This document shows, one piece after another, positions 9,516-17,439 of a DNA stretch of 64,000 nt (positions are counted from its first letter, which is position 1; every line of letters begins with the position of its first letter). The stretch comes from an uncultured bacterium (GTDB lineage Bacteria > Cyanobacteriota > Vampirovibrionia > Gastranaerophilales > Gastranaerophilaceae): assembly GCA_949284415.1 (NCBI GenBank), contig CASDVM010000012.1:1-64000 (forward strand), in the 5' to 3' direction. The notes under the pieces were generated by a model. The model did not search any database. It had not been told where the DNA came from and saw only the letters and a list, made by a program, of their open reading frames with translations. The position numbers were made by a program, and so were the translations under genes.

Positions 9516-9779
9516 TTATTTTTGTAATCCTAATAATCTTTTTCTGTTAGCGTTCCAAGATTTCATGTAAGAAATAAAACGTCTTACAGGATTTTTTGAG
9601 TAGTGTCCGCTTTCTAATGAGGTTTGAGTATATTTATACTGATATTTTTTACTCATGTTGTGTAATTTTCTTATGCCGGTATCTACTTGTCTTACAAGTT
9701 TTCTGTCTGCATCAGCTGCTTCAAACGCTGAAATACCGGCATTTATTTTGTTATATATTTTTACAGCATTAACTTTCAT
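9516..9779 (-). CDS. Hypothetical basic protein, 87 aa
   Basis: A lysine/arginine-rich small protein (predicted strongly basic) with no recognised domain. The C-terminal half contains SGHYSKNPVRRFISYMKSW. It has GGAGA seven nt before the ATG, which supports a real gene. It lies 41 nt downstream of the AbrB-like gene on the same strand, so the two probably form an operon. It does not resemble a MazF, Kid or RelE toxin. Function unknown. Confidence 0.6.
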   Translation of the reverse strand: MKVNAVKIYNKINAGISAFEAADADRKLVRQVDTGIRKLHNMSKKYQYKYTQTSLESGHYSKNPVRRFISYMKSWNANRKRLLGLQK

Positions 9780-9820
9780 CTATAATTCTCCAAAGCATTG
9801 TTATTATTGGATTAAAAAAC

Positions 9821-9985
9821 TTATTTATCGTTTTCTTCTCTGTATTTTTTCAGCTTAATTGAATCGCCTTCAAGTATAATACTCATTTCATGAAGTATTG
9901 GATTAATATTGAGACTCTCTAAAAATGACTTTGGAATAACTATAGACCAGCTATTACCTGCTTGCCTTAATTTTTTATGCAACAT
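9821..9985 (-). CDS. Small AbrB/MazE-type DNA-binding protein
   Basis: A 54-residue protein read directly from the minus strand. The core RQAGNSWSIVIPKSFLESL is the swapped-hairpin SpoVT-AbrB/MazE signature (G-N-S-x-x-I-x-I-P-K). It ends EENDK before a TAA at 9821-9823. TGGAGT lies 7 nt before the ATG. This fold is used by antitoxins and transition-state regulators. It is divergent from the XRE regulator at 10088, and the downstream partner is the 87-aa basic protein. It may bind the shared promoter region. Confidence 0.72.
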   Translation of the reverse strand: MLHKKLRQAGNSWSIVIPKSFLESLNINPILHEMSIILEGDSIKLKKYREENDK

Positions 9986-10037
9986 GTGTCTACTCCAGTG
10001 TATATTTTATGCTTACATAAATTGTACCATTATTTGG

Positions 10038-10082
10038 TTGACAATGATGTACATTTAATGTACATTTATGTATTAATGGAGG
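10038..10082 (+). promoter_or_regulatory. Promoter and palindromic operator of the XRE regulator
   Basis: TTGACA (10038-10043), a 17-nt spacer and TACATT (10061-10066) form a good sigma-70-type promoter. The 17-nt inverted repeat TGTACATTTAATGTACA (10048-10064) fills the spacer and the first part of the -10, an ideal repressor position. The Shine-Dalgarno TGGAGG (10077-10082) follows. Autorepression by the XRE protein just downstream is the simplest inference. Confidence 0.7.
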
Positions 10083-10087
10083 TTTTT

Positions 10088-10315
10088 ATGAAGACAAAGA
10101 AATACTGTGCATTAGCAGGTAAAAAAATTAAGGAATTAAGACTGCAAAATAATATGAAAGTGAGTGAGCTCGCAAAACTTTCTGAACTTTCTCCGTCAAC
10201 AATACGCAGGATAGAAACAGGAAACTATGATATTGAACTTTTCACTATTTACAAATTGTGCAGAGCCTTTAACATAAAGGCATTAGATTTTTTTAAATCA
10301 TTGGAAACTATATAA
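10088..10315 (+). CDS. XRE-family helix-turn-helix regulator
   Basis: A 75-residue protein made almost entirely of one HTH_3 domain. The recognition region is VSELAKLSELSPSTIRRIE, and the later helices contain YKLCRAFNIKALDFF. I start at the ATG at 10088 behind TGGAGG; the frame is open further upstream but without a start signal. A TGTACA-N5-TGTACA operator overlaps its promoter. It is divergent from the AbrB-like gene, so the pair resembles a small regulatory or antitoxin switch. Targets beyond its own promoter are unknown. Confidence 0.85.
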   Translation: MKTKKYCALAGKKIKELRLQNNMKVSELAKLSELSPSTIRRIETGNYDIELFTIYKLCRAFNIKALDFFKSLETI

Positions 10316-10330
10316 TATTAAATGTTTATC

Positions 10331-10405
10331 AGTGGGAACGTTTCACTTATCCCACCCTACGTGGGCTACGCGTGTCTTAAATTAAAGTGTAGTCCCACCT
10401 GTTCT
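10331..10405. repeat. Palindromic GTGGGA/TCCCAC intergenic repeat
   Basis: On the minus strand the segment reads GTAGGGTGGGATAAGTGAAA followed by CGTTCCCAC, with extra GTGGGA/TCCCAC arms either side. It resembles the GTAGGGTGGG...CCCACC palindromes dispersed in many bacterial genomes, cyanobacteria included (from memory). It lies between the XRE gene and the dnaK terminator and encodes nothing convincing. Confidence 0.5.
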
Positions 10406-10414
10406 CCAATAAAA

Positions 10415-10447
10415 AAAAAGACGGACTTTAATTTAGACCGTCTTTTT
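10415..10447 (-). terminator. dnaK intrinsic terminator
   Basis: AAAAAGACGG pairs with CCGTCTTTTT around a 13-nt loop, with nine Ts following on the minus strand. It lies 38 nt beyond the dnaK stop. Confidence 0.85.
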
Positions 10448-10484
10448 CAGGTGTTTAGATTATTTATATCTAAGTGCGCTGCAC

Positions 10485-12326
10485 TTATTCTTTTGTGTAT
10501 TCGGCATCAATTACATCATCATCTCCGCCGTCTTTTTTATTTTCCGTTGAAGATGCATTTTCACTTGAAGCTGTTGACTGTTCTTCTTTTTGAACAGCTT
10601 CGTAAGCTTTTTGCGAAATGCTGAACATTGTCTGCTGTAATTCATCAGATAATTTTTTCAGTTCTTCAACAGGTTTGTTTTCATCAAGAGCCTTTTGAAG
10701 CGCTGCTTTTTGTTCATCAAGTTTAGATTTGTCAGCTGAATCGATTTTTCCTTCAAAATCTTTTTCAATTCTGTCTGCTGAACCGATTAAACTCGTTGCA
10801 TTGTTTTTAATTTCAGCTTCTTCTTTTTTCTTCTTATCTTCAGCTGCGTTAGCTTCTGCTTCTTTAACCATTTTATCGATATCAGCTTCTGAAAGGTTAG
10901 AAGAATTTGTTATAGTAATTTTTTGTTCTTTATTAGTAGCTTTATCTTTTGCTGAAACGTTTACAATACCGTTAGCATCAATATCAAATGTAACTTCGAT
11001 TTGCGGCAGACCTCTCATTGCCGGCGGAATACCGTCAAGTCTGAACATACCTAAAGATTTGTTATCTTTAGCCATCGGCCTTTCACCTTGAAGTACGTGA
11101 ATATCAACGGCTGTCTGGTTATTTTCCGCAGTTGAGAAAACCTGTGATTTAGAAACCGGAATTGTAGTGTTTCTGGGAACAAGAGGAGTCATAACACCGC
11201 CTAATGTTTCGATACCAAGAGTTAACGGAGTTACATCAAGAAGGACTATATCTTTAACTTCACCTGCAAGAACGCCTGCCTGAACAGCAGCACCAACTGC
11301 AACAACTTCATCAGGGTTAACTGACTGGTTCGGTTCTTTTCCCGTGTATTCTTTAACCAGCTGCTGAACAGCAGGTATACGTGTTGAACCGCCGACCAAT
11401 ACAACTTCATTGATATCATTCTTTGTAATTCCTGCATCTCTCAATGCGTTTTCAACAGGAGTTTTACATCTGTTTAACAAATCACGGCATAAATCTTCAA
11501 ACTTGGCTCTTGTCAAGTTTAAATCTAAGTGTTTAGGACCGTTTGCGTCAGCTGTAATAAACGGAAGATTGATATTTGTTTCCATAACAGATGACAATTC
11601 ACATTTAGCTTTTTCTGCTGCTTCTTTAACACGCTGCATAGCCTGTTTATCACCACGAAGGTCAATACCTTCCTGTTTTTTGAACTCATCGCAGATCCAG
11701 TCCATAACTTTCTGGTCGAAATCATCACCGCCTAAGTGCGTATCACCAGATGTTGAAAGAACTTCGTGAACACCATCGCCGATTTCAAGTATTGATACAT
11801 CGAAAGTACCGCCGCCTAAGTCAAATACAAGAACTTTTTCTGCTTTTTCTTTTTCAAGACCGTAAGCAAGAGCTGCTGCTGTAGGCTCGTTTACGATACG
11901 TAAAACATCAAGGCCTGCAATTCTGCCTGCATCTTTTGTAGCCTGTCTTTGAGCATCGTTAAAGTAAGCAGGAACAGTAATTACTGCTGACGTAACTTTT
12001 TCTCCCAGGTAGTTTGATGCATCATCAGCCAGTTTTCTCAAAATCATAGCTGAAATTTCCTGCGGAGTGTAATCTTTTCCGTCAATGTTTACTTTGTAAT
12101 CTTCGCCCATGTGTCTTTTGATAGAAGCGATAGTTTTATCAGGGTTCAAAATAGCCTGACGTTTCGCCAATTGACCTACAAGTTTTTCGCCTGTTTTAGA
12201 AAAACCTACGATAGAAGGTGTTGTTCTTGAACCTTCCGCATTGGCAATAACTGTCGGCTTACCGCCTTCCATGACCGCTACAACAGAGTTTGTTGTACCT
12301 AAGTCAATACCAATTGTTTTAGCCAT
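10485..12326 (-). CDS. dnaK: Chaperone DnaK (Hsp70)
   Basis: A 613-residue Hsp70. The ATPase domain carries the phosphate-loop signatures [27 protein letters not shown] and [13 protein letters not shown]. The linker [19 protein letters not shown] leads into the substrate-binding domain and an acidic C-terminal tail. It folds and refolds proteins in the cytosol with DnaJ and GrpE. AAAGGAGATAATTA precedes the ATG. grpE, dnaJ and hrcA are not adjacent, and I saw no CIRCE element upstream. A palindrome, ATGTTATAACAT, lies at 12378-12389 in its leader or promoter. Confidence 0.98.
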   Translation of the reverse strand: MAKTIGIDLGTTNSVVAVMEGGKPTVIANAEGSRTTPSIVGFSKTGEKLVGQLAKRQAILNPDKTIASIKRHMGEDYKVNIDGKDYTPQEISAMILRKLADDASNYLGEKVTSAVITVPAYFNDAQRQATKDAGRIAGLDVLRIVNEPTAAALAYGLEKEKAEKVLVFDLGGGTFDVSILEIGDGVHEVLSTSGDTHLGGDDFDQKVMDWICDEFKKQEGIDLRGDKQAMQRVKEAAEKAKCELSSVMETNINLPFITADANGPKHLDLNLTRAKFEDLCRDLLNRCKTPVENALRDAGITKNDINEVVLVGGSTRIPAVQQLVKEYTGKEPNQSVNPDEVVAVGAAVQAGVLAGEVKDIVLLDVTPLTLGIETLGGVMTPLVPRNTTIPVSKSQVFSTAENNQTAVDIHVLQGERPMAKDNKSLGMFRLDGIPPAMRGLPQIEVTFDIDANGIVNVSAKDKATNKEQKITITNSSNLSEADIDKMVKEAEANAAEDKKKKEEAEIKNNATSLIGSADRIEKDFEGKIDSADKSKLDEQKAALQKALDENKPVEELKKLSDELQQTMFSISQKAYEAVQKEEQSTASSENASSTENKKDGGDDDVIDAEYTKE

Positions 12327-12423
12327 AATTAATTATCTCCTTTACTATAAATTATTACCTTCCATTTAATTATATTTATGTTATAACATCTTTTTTTTCA
12401 AATCTTAAAAAAATAAACAAAAA

Positions 12424-12662
12424 ATTAATAATTGGATTTTCGGTAGGGGCCGTGTGAGCCTGAGCGAGCAGAAGATGAAAGCGCAGCGTATCAGTTTAAT
12501 GCGAGCGGAACAAGCGACCCCGACCCGTAAGATGGCGGTCGTACGTTACTCCGCCGCCATCCCGAATAATCCAAGCCACAAAGTAAAATTACGAACGGTG
12601 CCGTTAAACGCGATCGAGATACGAACAACAATAAATGAAAACGACTAAATTACAATTATTAA
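12424..12662. other. GC-rich non-coding island, candidate structured RNA or repeat
   Basis: This ~240-nt stretch between dnaK and the next gene is strikingly GC-rich for the region. Its ends pair: TTAATAATTG (12424-12433) with CAATTATTAA (12653-12662), a perfect 10-bp stem. Inside is a strong hairpin GATGGCGG...CCGCCATC (about 12531-12567). A 64-codon open frame exists from a GTG at 12454, but it is rich in CGA, CGT and GCG codons that neighbours avoid. I found no tmRNA tag, RNase P or SRP signature. Strand and identity are undetermined. Confidence 0.4.
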
Positions 12663-12663
12663 A

Positions 12664-12693
12664 AAAAAGACGGGCTTGACTTTCCCGTCTTTT
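12664..12693 (-). terminator. Intrinsic terminator of the 107-aa secreted protein gene
   Basis: GACGGG/CCCGTC with flanking A/T-runs forms a stem of about 10 bp. The longest T-run is on the minus strand, immediately after the stop of the gene ending at 12701. Confidence 0.75.
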
Positions 12694-12700
12694 CTTCCTG

Positions 12701-13024
12701 CTATTCCAAGACATTTTCACCCGGCTCGACTCCCGGCAGGCAAACACCGAATTGACAATTAGAATTATAGTTATTTTCTGGAGGCAGATCAGCAGTGTTT
12801 GCCTGTTCCGTATTTATTAGTTCATCATAATAAGGTTTAAAATATTTTGGCAGAAAAGCATCAGTCCTTTGCATTTCCTGTAAATTATCAGGAACAAGCC
12901 TTTGTTCAAGAGGTTTTGTCTCCCAGTTTGATGTTGCTGTACATGCCCCGCCCGTTATACTGCATACAGCATAAACAGGCAGTGAAAAACAGCTTAAGAT
13001 AAACAATAATATATAATTTTTCAT
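12701..13024 (-). CDS. Small secreted hypothetical protein
   Basis: A 107-residue protein with a clear signal peptide (MKNYILLFILSCFSLPVYA, probable cleavage after residue 19). The mature part has two Cys pairs (CSITGGAC near the start; CQFGVC near the end), suggesting disulfides or metal binding in the periplasm. GAAAGG provides the ribosome-binding site. No known domain is recognised. It stands alone, followed by its own terminator. Confidence 0.7.
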   Translation of the reverse strand: MKNYILLFILSCFSLPVYAVCSITGGACTATSNWETKPLEQRLVPDNLQEMQRTDAFLPKYFKPYYDELINTEQANTADLPPENNYNSNCQFGVCLPGVEPGENVLE

Positions 13025-13147
13025 ATTTTCCGGCCTTTCAAATTATTCTACATTATAAGCTTAAACGACAATGCAGAATTTTTCATTGCCTGAAAGTAGC
13101 AAAAATTTTTTTGTTTATATTTTTTATGTTTACTATAAGGAGTTTTT

Positions 13148-13744
13148 ATGAATAATATAAGTTTTCAGGGGCATTCATCTTTAATATTTAATCCGAAAGC
13201 GTATGACAAAGCAATCGTAATAACAACAGGAGCATACAGGCATCTCGGAGTTAATAATAAATGTAAACTTACTAACGGAAAAGTGTTTACTTCAGAAGCA
13301 GATGCGCAAAATCTTGCGGTTATTGTCAGAAATGAAAGAGATGGAATTATTAAACATATCCCATTAAACGGAAAAATTCAGCAGACTGTTGATGAAATTG
13401 CAAGAAAAGTTGAAGAATTAAAAGCAGCGGCTAAAGGTAAACTGACCGCATGGATAATAGGCGGAGAATCTGTTAAAAGTCCTAACGGAGAAAAAACTGT
13501 TGAAGCTGTTAATAAAGTCGCTGACATAATTTGCGACAAACCTGACATCGACACGTCAATTCTGGCAGGCAGCTTAAAAGGCGATGATAAAATTGTTATT
13601 CATACAAAAAACAACTTTCTTGAAATTATTTTAGATAAAGTTTTAAAACTGAATTGTAAAACTCAAAAACCTGAAGCAGCAGATTTGGAAAAATATTTTG
13701 ATATTGTTGAATTAAATAATACTGATCTGTCAACGGTTATATAA
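13148..13744 (+). CDS. Hypothetical protein with N-terminal F-x-G motif
   Basis: A 198-residue protein starting MNNISFQGHSSLIFNP. The FQG at residues 6-8 recalls three other proteins here (20591, 52941, 58601). The rest looks like a globular alpha/beta domain (IVITTGAYRHLG; AWIIGGESV). There is no classical signal peptide. AAGGAG precedes the ATG. The last 15 nt overlap the convergent YkgJ-like gene. Not recognised. Confidence 0.7.
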   Translation: MNNISFQGHSSLIFNPKAYDKAIVITTGAYRHLGVNNKCKLTNGKVFTSEADAQNLAVIVRNERDGIIKHIPLNGKIQQTVDEIARKVEELKAAAKGKLTAWIIGGESVKSPNGEKTVEAVNKVADIICDKPDIDTSILAGSLKGDDKIVIHTKNNFLEIILDKVLKLNCKTQKPEAADLEKYFDIVELNNTDLSTVI

Positions 13745-14152
13745 ATTTTTTCTTGCGGTTTTTTCTAAGACTTCACTAAAAGGAATTATAGGCTCCATTT
13801 TATAACCGCAATCATCAGAAAGCGCTCCGCCCATTGAGAATAATTCTTCCTGCGGATAACGTCTGCAAATCCCGGGGCGTGTTTTATGAATTTTGCATCT
13901 ATGTGTTACCGCATCTAAGTTCTGGCATTCAAAAATCAAGCCTATATCATCTTTTCCGATAACTTTCAGGTAACTGTAAAAACGATGAAGATATTGTAAT
14001 TTTTCAAACTCTTTTTCATCCTGAACAACATGTTTGTAATGTTTTACATATATCTGAGTACAGCATTTCCCGCAGGCTTTGCATTTTCCGGTGCGGTAAT
14101 ACTTCCTTTTCAAAATTTTTGAAAGAAAAAATTTTTTCAGCTTTTCAAACAT
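13730..14152 (-). CDS. YkgJ-family cysteine cluster protein
   Basis: A 140-residue protein of the CxxCxxCC zinc/iron-chelating family (YkgJ, PF03692). The motif CKACGKCC lies near residue 23. Further conserved Cys and His occur in CRRYP and the CKIHKTRPGIC segment. Members are thought to bind Fe-S or Zn; the biochemical role is unclear. The N-terminus is basic (FFLSKILKRKYYRTGK). It is convergent with, and overlaps by 15 nt, the hypothetical gene at 13148. Confidence 0.85.
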   Translation of the reverse strand: MFEKLKKFFLSKILKRKYYRTGKCKACGKCCTQIYVKHYKHVVQDEKEFEKLQYLHRFYSYLKVIGKDDIGLIFECQNLDAVTHRCKIHKTRPGICRRYPQEELFSMGGALSDDCGYKMEPIIPFSEVLEKTARKNLYNR

Positions 14153-14441
14153 ATAAACATAATATCATAAAGTTTTGTAAACATTTTAAAAAGTTATGGC
14201 AAATATTAAGTTTCAGGAGAATTATAAAAAATGTAAAAGTCATAAATAACTACATAATACATAAAACTATAACATAACCAAAATAACCAACCTTGACCTT
14301 GATGATACAAGGTCTTTTCTTTTATAATAATAGTTTTCAACAAAAACAATAATTATTCCTACTTTACAAATAAAACTTTATGTAGTATGATAACCATGTA
14401 GAAAAAGAGAGATCATTTTTGATTAAGAAAGGTGGTAAAAA
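14153..14441. promoter_or_regulatory. Intergenic region with an orphan terminator and the rubrerythrin promoter
   Basis: Two signals stand out. GACCTTG-ATGATA-CAAGGTC followed by TTTTCTTTT (14295-14323) is an intrinsic terminator on the plus strand with no plus gene before it, so a short RNA or attenuated leader may end there. TTTACA (14363-14368), 17 nt, TATGAT (14386-14391) is a good promoter for the rubrerythrin gene. An AGGAG followed by ATG-TAA near 14216-14236 is a possible minimal start-stop element, but the spacing is long. Confidence 0.55.
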
Positions 14442-14984
14442 ATGGCAAAATTTGTATGTACAGTATGCGGATGGTCAACAGAAGCTGATAAAGCTCCTGA
14501 AAGATGCCCCCTTTGCGGTGCAACTACATTCAAAGAAATAAATACGGCAGAAGGCAAAGTTTATGCGTGTGAACATAAAGTAGGAGACGGCAAAGTCGAA
14601 GATAAAGAAGTCATGGACGGATTGAGAGCTCACTTCACAGGTGAATGCACAGAAGTAGGTATGTATCTTGCAATGTCAAGAGTGGCTGAAAGAGAAGGCT
14701 ACCCTGAAGTTGCAGAAGCATACAAAAGATACGCTTTTGAAGAAGCAGAACACGCTGCAAAATTTGCAGAATTGTTAGGTGAAGTTGTAACAGATTCTAC
14801 AAAGAAAAACCTTGAAATGAGAGCTGAAGCAGAACAGGGTGCATGCGAAGGCAAACTTGCGATTGCTGCACGCGCAAAACAATTAGGCTATGATGCAATC
14901 CATGACACAGTTCATGAAATGGCTAAAGATGAAGCTCGCCACGGAAGAGGTTTTGACGGACTTTTAAAAAGATATTTCTCTTAA
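14442..14984 (+). CDS. rbr: Reverse rubrerythrin (N-terminal rubredoxin domain)
   Basis: A 180-residue peroxide-detoxifying non-haem iron protein. The rubredoxin-like domain comes first (CTVCG at residues 5-9, CPLCG at 23-27). The four-helix erythrin domain follows, with diiron ligands in [26 protein letters not shown] and [10 protein letters not shown]. This order is the reverse of classical rubrerythrin and is typical of strict anaerobes. It reduces hydrogen peroxide to water using electrons from rubredoxin or NADH oxidoreductases. A strong promoter (TTTACA-17-TATGAT), GAAAGGTGG and a downstream terminator frame it as a single-gene unit. Confidence 0.92.
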   Translation: MAKFVCTVCGWSTEADKAPERCPLCGATTFKEINTAEGKVYACEHKVGDGKVEDKEVMDGLRAHFTGECTEVGMYLAMSRVAEREGYPEVAEAYKRYAFEEAEHAAKFAELLGEVVTDSTKKNLEMRAEAEQGACEGKLAIAARAKQLGYDAIHDTVHEMAKDEARHGRGFDGLLKRYFS

Positions 14985-15009
14985 ATTCGGTCATATTTAA
15001 ACACTGAAA

Positions 15010-15045
15010 AAAAATACGGCAAGTTTAAAATTTGCCGTATTTTTT
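15010..15045 (+). terminator. Terminator of the rubrerythrin gene
   Basis: AAAAATACGGCAA pairs with TTGCCGTATTTTT around an AT loop and ends in a T-run, 25 nt beyond the rubrerythrin stop. It is symmetric, but no minus-strand gene lies to its right. Confidence 0.88.
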
Positions 15046-15096
15046 CTTCCCTTTTTTAAAAATGTATGCTATATTATTCTTAGCAAAGGCAGGACA

Positions 15097-15771
15097 ATGA
15101 AGTTAAACAAAAGATTGGTTACAGTCGGATTATTAATACTCGTATTATCGGTTGCTTTAAAATTTATCTGGGCAGGAGTAAGACAGATTAAGGTAGATGA
15201 TTTTCATCCTGCAGCCGTAATATTTGTTGTCGATTCTTCCGCCTCAAACCAGAAATATCTTCCCGACCAGAAAAAAATACTCCGCCAGATTTGCAATCTT
15301 TTAGATCCGGAAGATCAGATTAAAATTCTGAGAGTTTCTGAGGATGCATATTTAATATACGAAGGCGGTCCCATGAACGGAAGTACTATTACAAAATCAA
15401 TGGACGCGTTCACAAAATATGATGAAAAAGATTATGGCACTGCATACGGTCTCGGTCTGAAAAAAGCATTTTCACACGCTCTTACCATGAAAAAGAACGG
15501 ATACATTCCTGCAGTTGTTGTTATAGGGGATCTGGAAAATGAAGGGGCTATAGAAAAACAAATTAACTGGCAAACTTTGCCAAAAAATGTTCAAAACATA
15601 AAAAAATACGCTCCTGATATTTCAATGATGTTTCTGGATGCACATCCTGCAAAACTTGATTTAGTAAAGGAAACGCTTACACCTGTGTTAGGAGAAAATC
15701 ATTTAATTGTTGCTCCCAAACAAAATATAGATAAGTCTATCAGAAGATTTCTTCACGCGATTGGAAGATAA
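15097..15771 (+). CDS. Membrane-anchored VWA-like protein (first gene of a six-gene operon)
   Basis: A 224-residue protein with one N-terminal TM anchor (LVTVGLLILVLSVALKFIW), then a von Willebrand A-like domain. The first strand FVVDSSASN supplies a D-x-S-x-S metal-ion-dependent adhesion site, and a later VVVIGDLENEG supplies a plausible third-loop Asp. The topology suggests a periplasmic VWA domain. It opens a tightly packed cluster with an FHA-like multi-TM protein and two TonB-like proteins. VWA domains usually mediate metal-dependent protein contacts; the partner is unknown. GGCAGGA precedes the ATG. Confidence 0.75.
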   Translation: MKLNKRLVTVGLLILVLSVALKFIWAGVRQIKVDDFHPAAVIFVVDSSASNQKYLPDQKKILRQICNLLDPEDQIKILRVSEDAYLIYEGGPMNGSTITKSMDAFTKYDEKDYGTAYGLGLKKAFSHALTMKKNGYIPAVVVIGDLENEGAIEKQINWQTLPKNVQNIKKYAPDISMMFLDAHPAKLDLVKETLTPVLGENHLIVAPKQNIDKSIRRFLHAIGR

Positions 15772-15823
15772 AACTCAACAAGGTACAGACAAAGTTTACA
15801 AGAATTGATGAAGAGGATAAAAA

Positions 15824-17437
15824 ATGGCAGTAGTAATTTCAACATCAAAAGGTGAAAAAGTATTTAAAAAAGATGTAATAAATGCGGGCACAAATCCAAA
15901 ATGTGATGTAATATTAGAAACCGGCTATGATCTGTTACTCACGCTTGAATATAATCCTTCCGAAAATAAATGCACCGTTATAAATACTTTCAAAAGCGAT
16001 AAAGTTCTTTTTAAAGGACAGCCGATAAAAAGAGTAGAAGTAAATAACGTCTGCAAACTTATGTTTTCGGACAGCAATGAATTTTTAAGTATAAAACTTA
16101 TAGCAGATGCACCCGTTCAACATATCAAAACAGTTACTTCTATCGGTAAAGAGGATTTGACCGAAGAAGATATTAAAGGGCTTTACGGCAAAGATGTCAA
16201 CGCCGTTACCAAGGTAAAACTAGAAAAACAGAAAGAAGATCTGGAAGGTGCACGTGTTGCAATAATTAAACAGGTTGCATTCCATATAAACGATTTGAAG
16301 CAAAAACTTTCTGCTAATTCAAAAACGAGTATATTTCTGCATGTTGCAATGTTTTTGAGTGCAATGGTGTGTGCGTTCGGGGTTTCAAATTATCTCATGG
16401 GGCTTGAAATCAAAGAATCTGCAAACTTCCTGCATCTGCCGACAAACATAAAAGTCTGGGGTGTATATACAATACTTATTTACGGCATCTGCCTGCTTTT
16501 GAAACAGGGAGTCTACCTCTATCTTCAAAGCAATATCCAAAAAGAAATGTCAAAATCCGCAAAACTCGGACAGAGTTTTATGCTTATATTTTCACTGATT
16601 TTTGTGCTCGGAATTTATGTTGTAAACCTCGTTTATTATATGAATTTGAATGATTTTATGACATTTGCCATATTTATATCGTTCTTTTTCTCCGGCATAA
16701 TGGCCGTTCTTGCGATAAGCTGCGGATACTTCAAATGTAACGGTACTGAATGGACAATGACACTTGATAAGTATGAATACAGAGAGGACTTTGAAAGTGT
16801 TATAAAATCTTACAGACAATGGATTGAACGATATATCAACAGTTTGAGCAATTCAAAACTTCAGTATATAAGAGACAAAATGTTTAATCTCCAGTTGAAA
16901 TCTGTCGGAGAAACTATTGTCGGAATTTTAACAGCACCGTTTCTGGCATACGGTGTTTCAAACACTCTTGCAATGTGTTTCCCCGAAGCTGCAGGATGGG
17001 TCAGAATTTCAGGCCTTAGAATAAGCCCTGTATTTTTGGTACTTGCGACATTTTTGATTATCTTTGCATTCTTCTCTTTTGTAAATGCATTCTTTTGCAC
17101 TAAAAAAGTTCAAGGCTCGCAGGTAATCAAACAGGACGGATTTTCTGACTATCAGCACCACGGAGTTACAATATACGGACTTGAAGGCGTAAGAAGACTA
17201 AATTCCGAGAAAAACCGCTCCCTTGCTATAGGATGTGCAATTATACTCATAGAATTTTCAATGAACGTATCCTACTTTATGACTGAAATCGGCGGTGATA
17301 TGCAGGGAATTTTCTTAAGTTTGGTAGCAGCGCTTGTCCCGACAGCACTTCTGATTGCGGAAACAATGATGCTGAGCCAGACAAAATTTGATATTTATGC
17401 CTGTGATGAATTGCTTTCTAAAGTAGATAAAGATTAA
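15824..17437 (+). CDS. Multi-TM protein with FHA-like N-terminal domain
   Basis: A 537-residue inner-membrane protein. Residues 1 to about 95 look like a beta-sandwich of FHA type (VINAGTNPKCDVIL; VLFKGQPIKRVEVNNVCKL), though the canonical GR..S..H residues are incomplete. A short coiled-coil linker follows. About eight TM segments lie at roughly 168-190, 213-230, 246-268, 275-300, 365-388, 395-420, 465-485 and 490-515. The last two hydrophobic segments remotely recall ExbB/MotA helices, but I would not assign that family. It sits 2 nt before a TonB-like gene. Function unknown; a scaffold or motor stator is a guess. Confidence 0.72.
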   Translation: MAVVISTSKGEKVFKKDVINAGTNPKCDVILETGYDLLLTLEYNPSENKCTVINTFKSDKVLFKGQPIKRVEVNNVCKLMFSDSNEFLSIKLIADAPVQHIKTVTSIGKEDLTEEDIKGLYGKDVNAVTKVKLEKQKEDLEGARVAIIKQVAFHINDLKQKLSANSKTSIFLHVAMFLSAMVCAFGVSNYLMGLEIKESANFLHLPTNIKVWGVYTILIYGICLLLKQGVYLYLQSNIQKEMSKSAKLGQSFMLIFSLIFVLGIYVVNLVYYMNLNDFMTFAIFISFFFSGIMAVLAISCGYFKCNGTEWTMTLDKYEYREDFESVIKSYRQWIERYINSLSNSKLQYIRDKMFNLQLKSVGETIVGILTAPFLAYGVSNTLAMCFPEAAGWVRISGLRISPVFLVLATFLIIFAFFSFVNAFFCTKKVQGSQVIKQDGFSDYQHHGVTIYGLEGVRRLNSEKNRSLAIGCAIILIEFSMNVSYFMTEIGGDMQGIFLSLVAALVPTALLIAETMMLSQTKFDIYACDELLSKVDKD

Positions 17438-17439
17438 TT

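Noticed and set aside
12327-12420. CIRCE (HrcA) operator before dnaK
   Set aside because: No TTAGCACTC-N9-GAGTGCTAA pattern; only the unrelated palindrome ATGTTATAACAT is present.
12454-12648. 64-codon open frame from GTG in the GC-rich island
   Set aside because: Codon use (CGA, CGT, GCG) is unlike neighbouring genes, no ribosome site is visible and no known motif appears; treated as non-coding.
12424-12662. tmRNA, RNase P or SRP RNA at the GC-rich island
   Set aside because: No tmRNA tag peptide, no RNase P GAGGAAAGTC-type core and no SRP tetraloop signature; not assigned.
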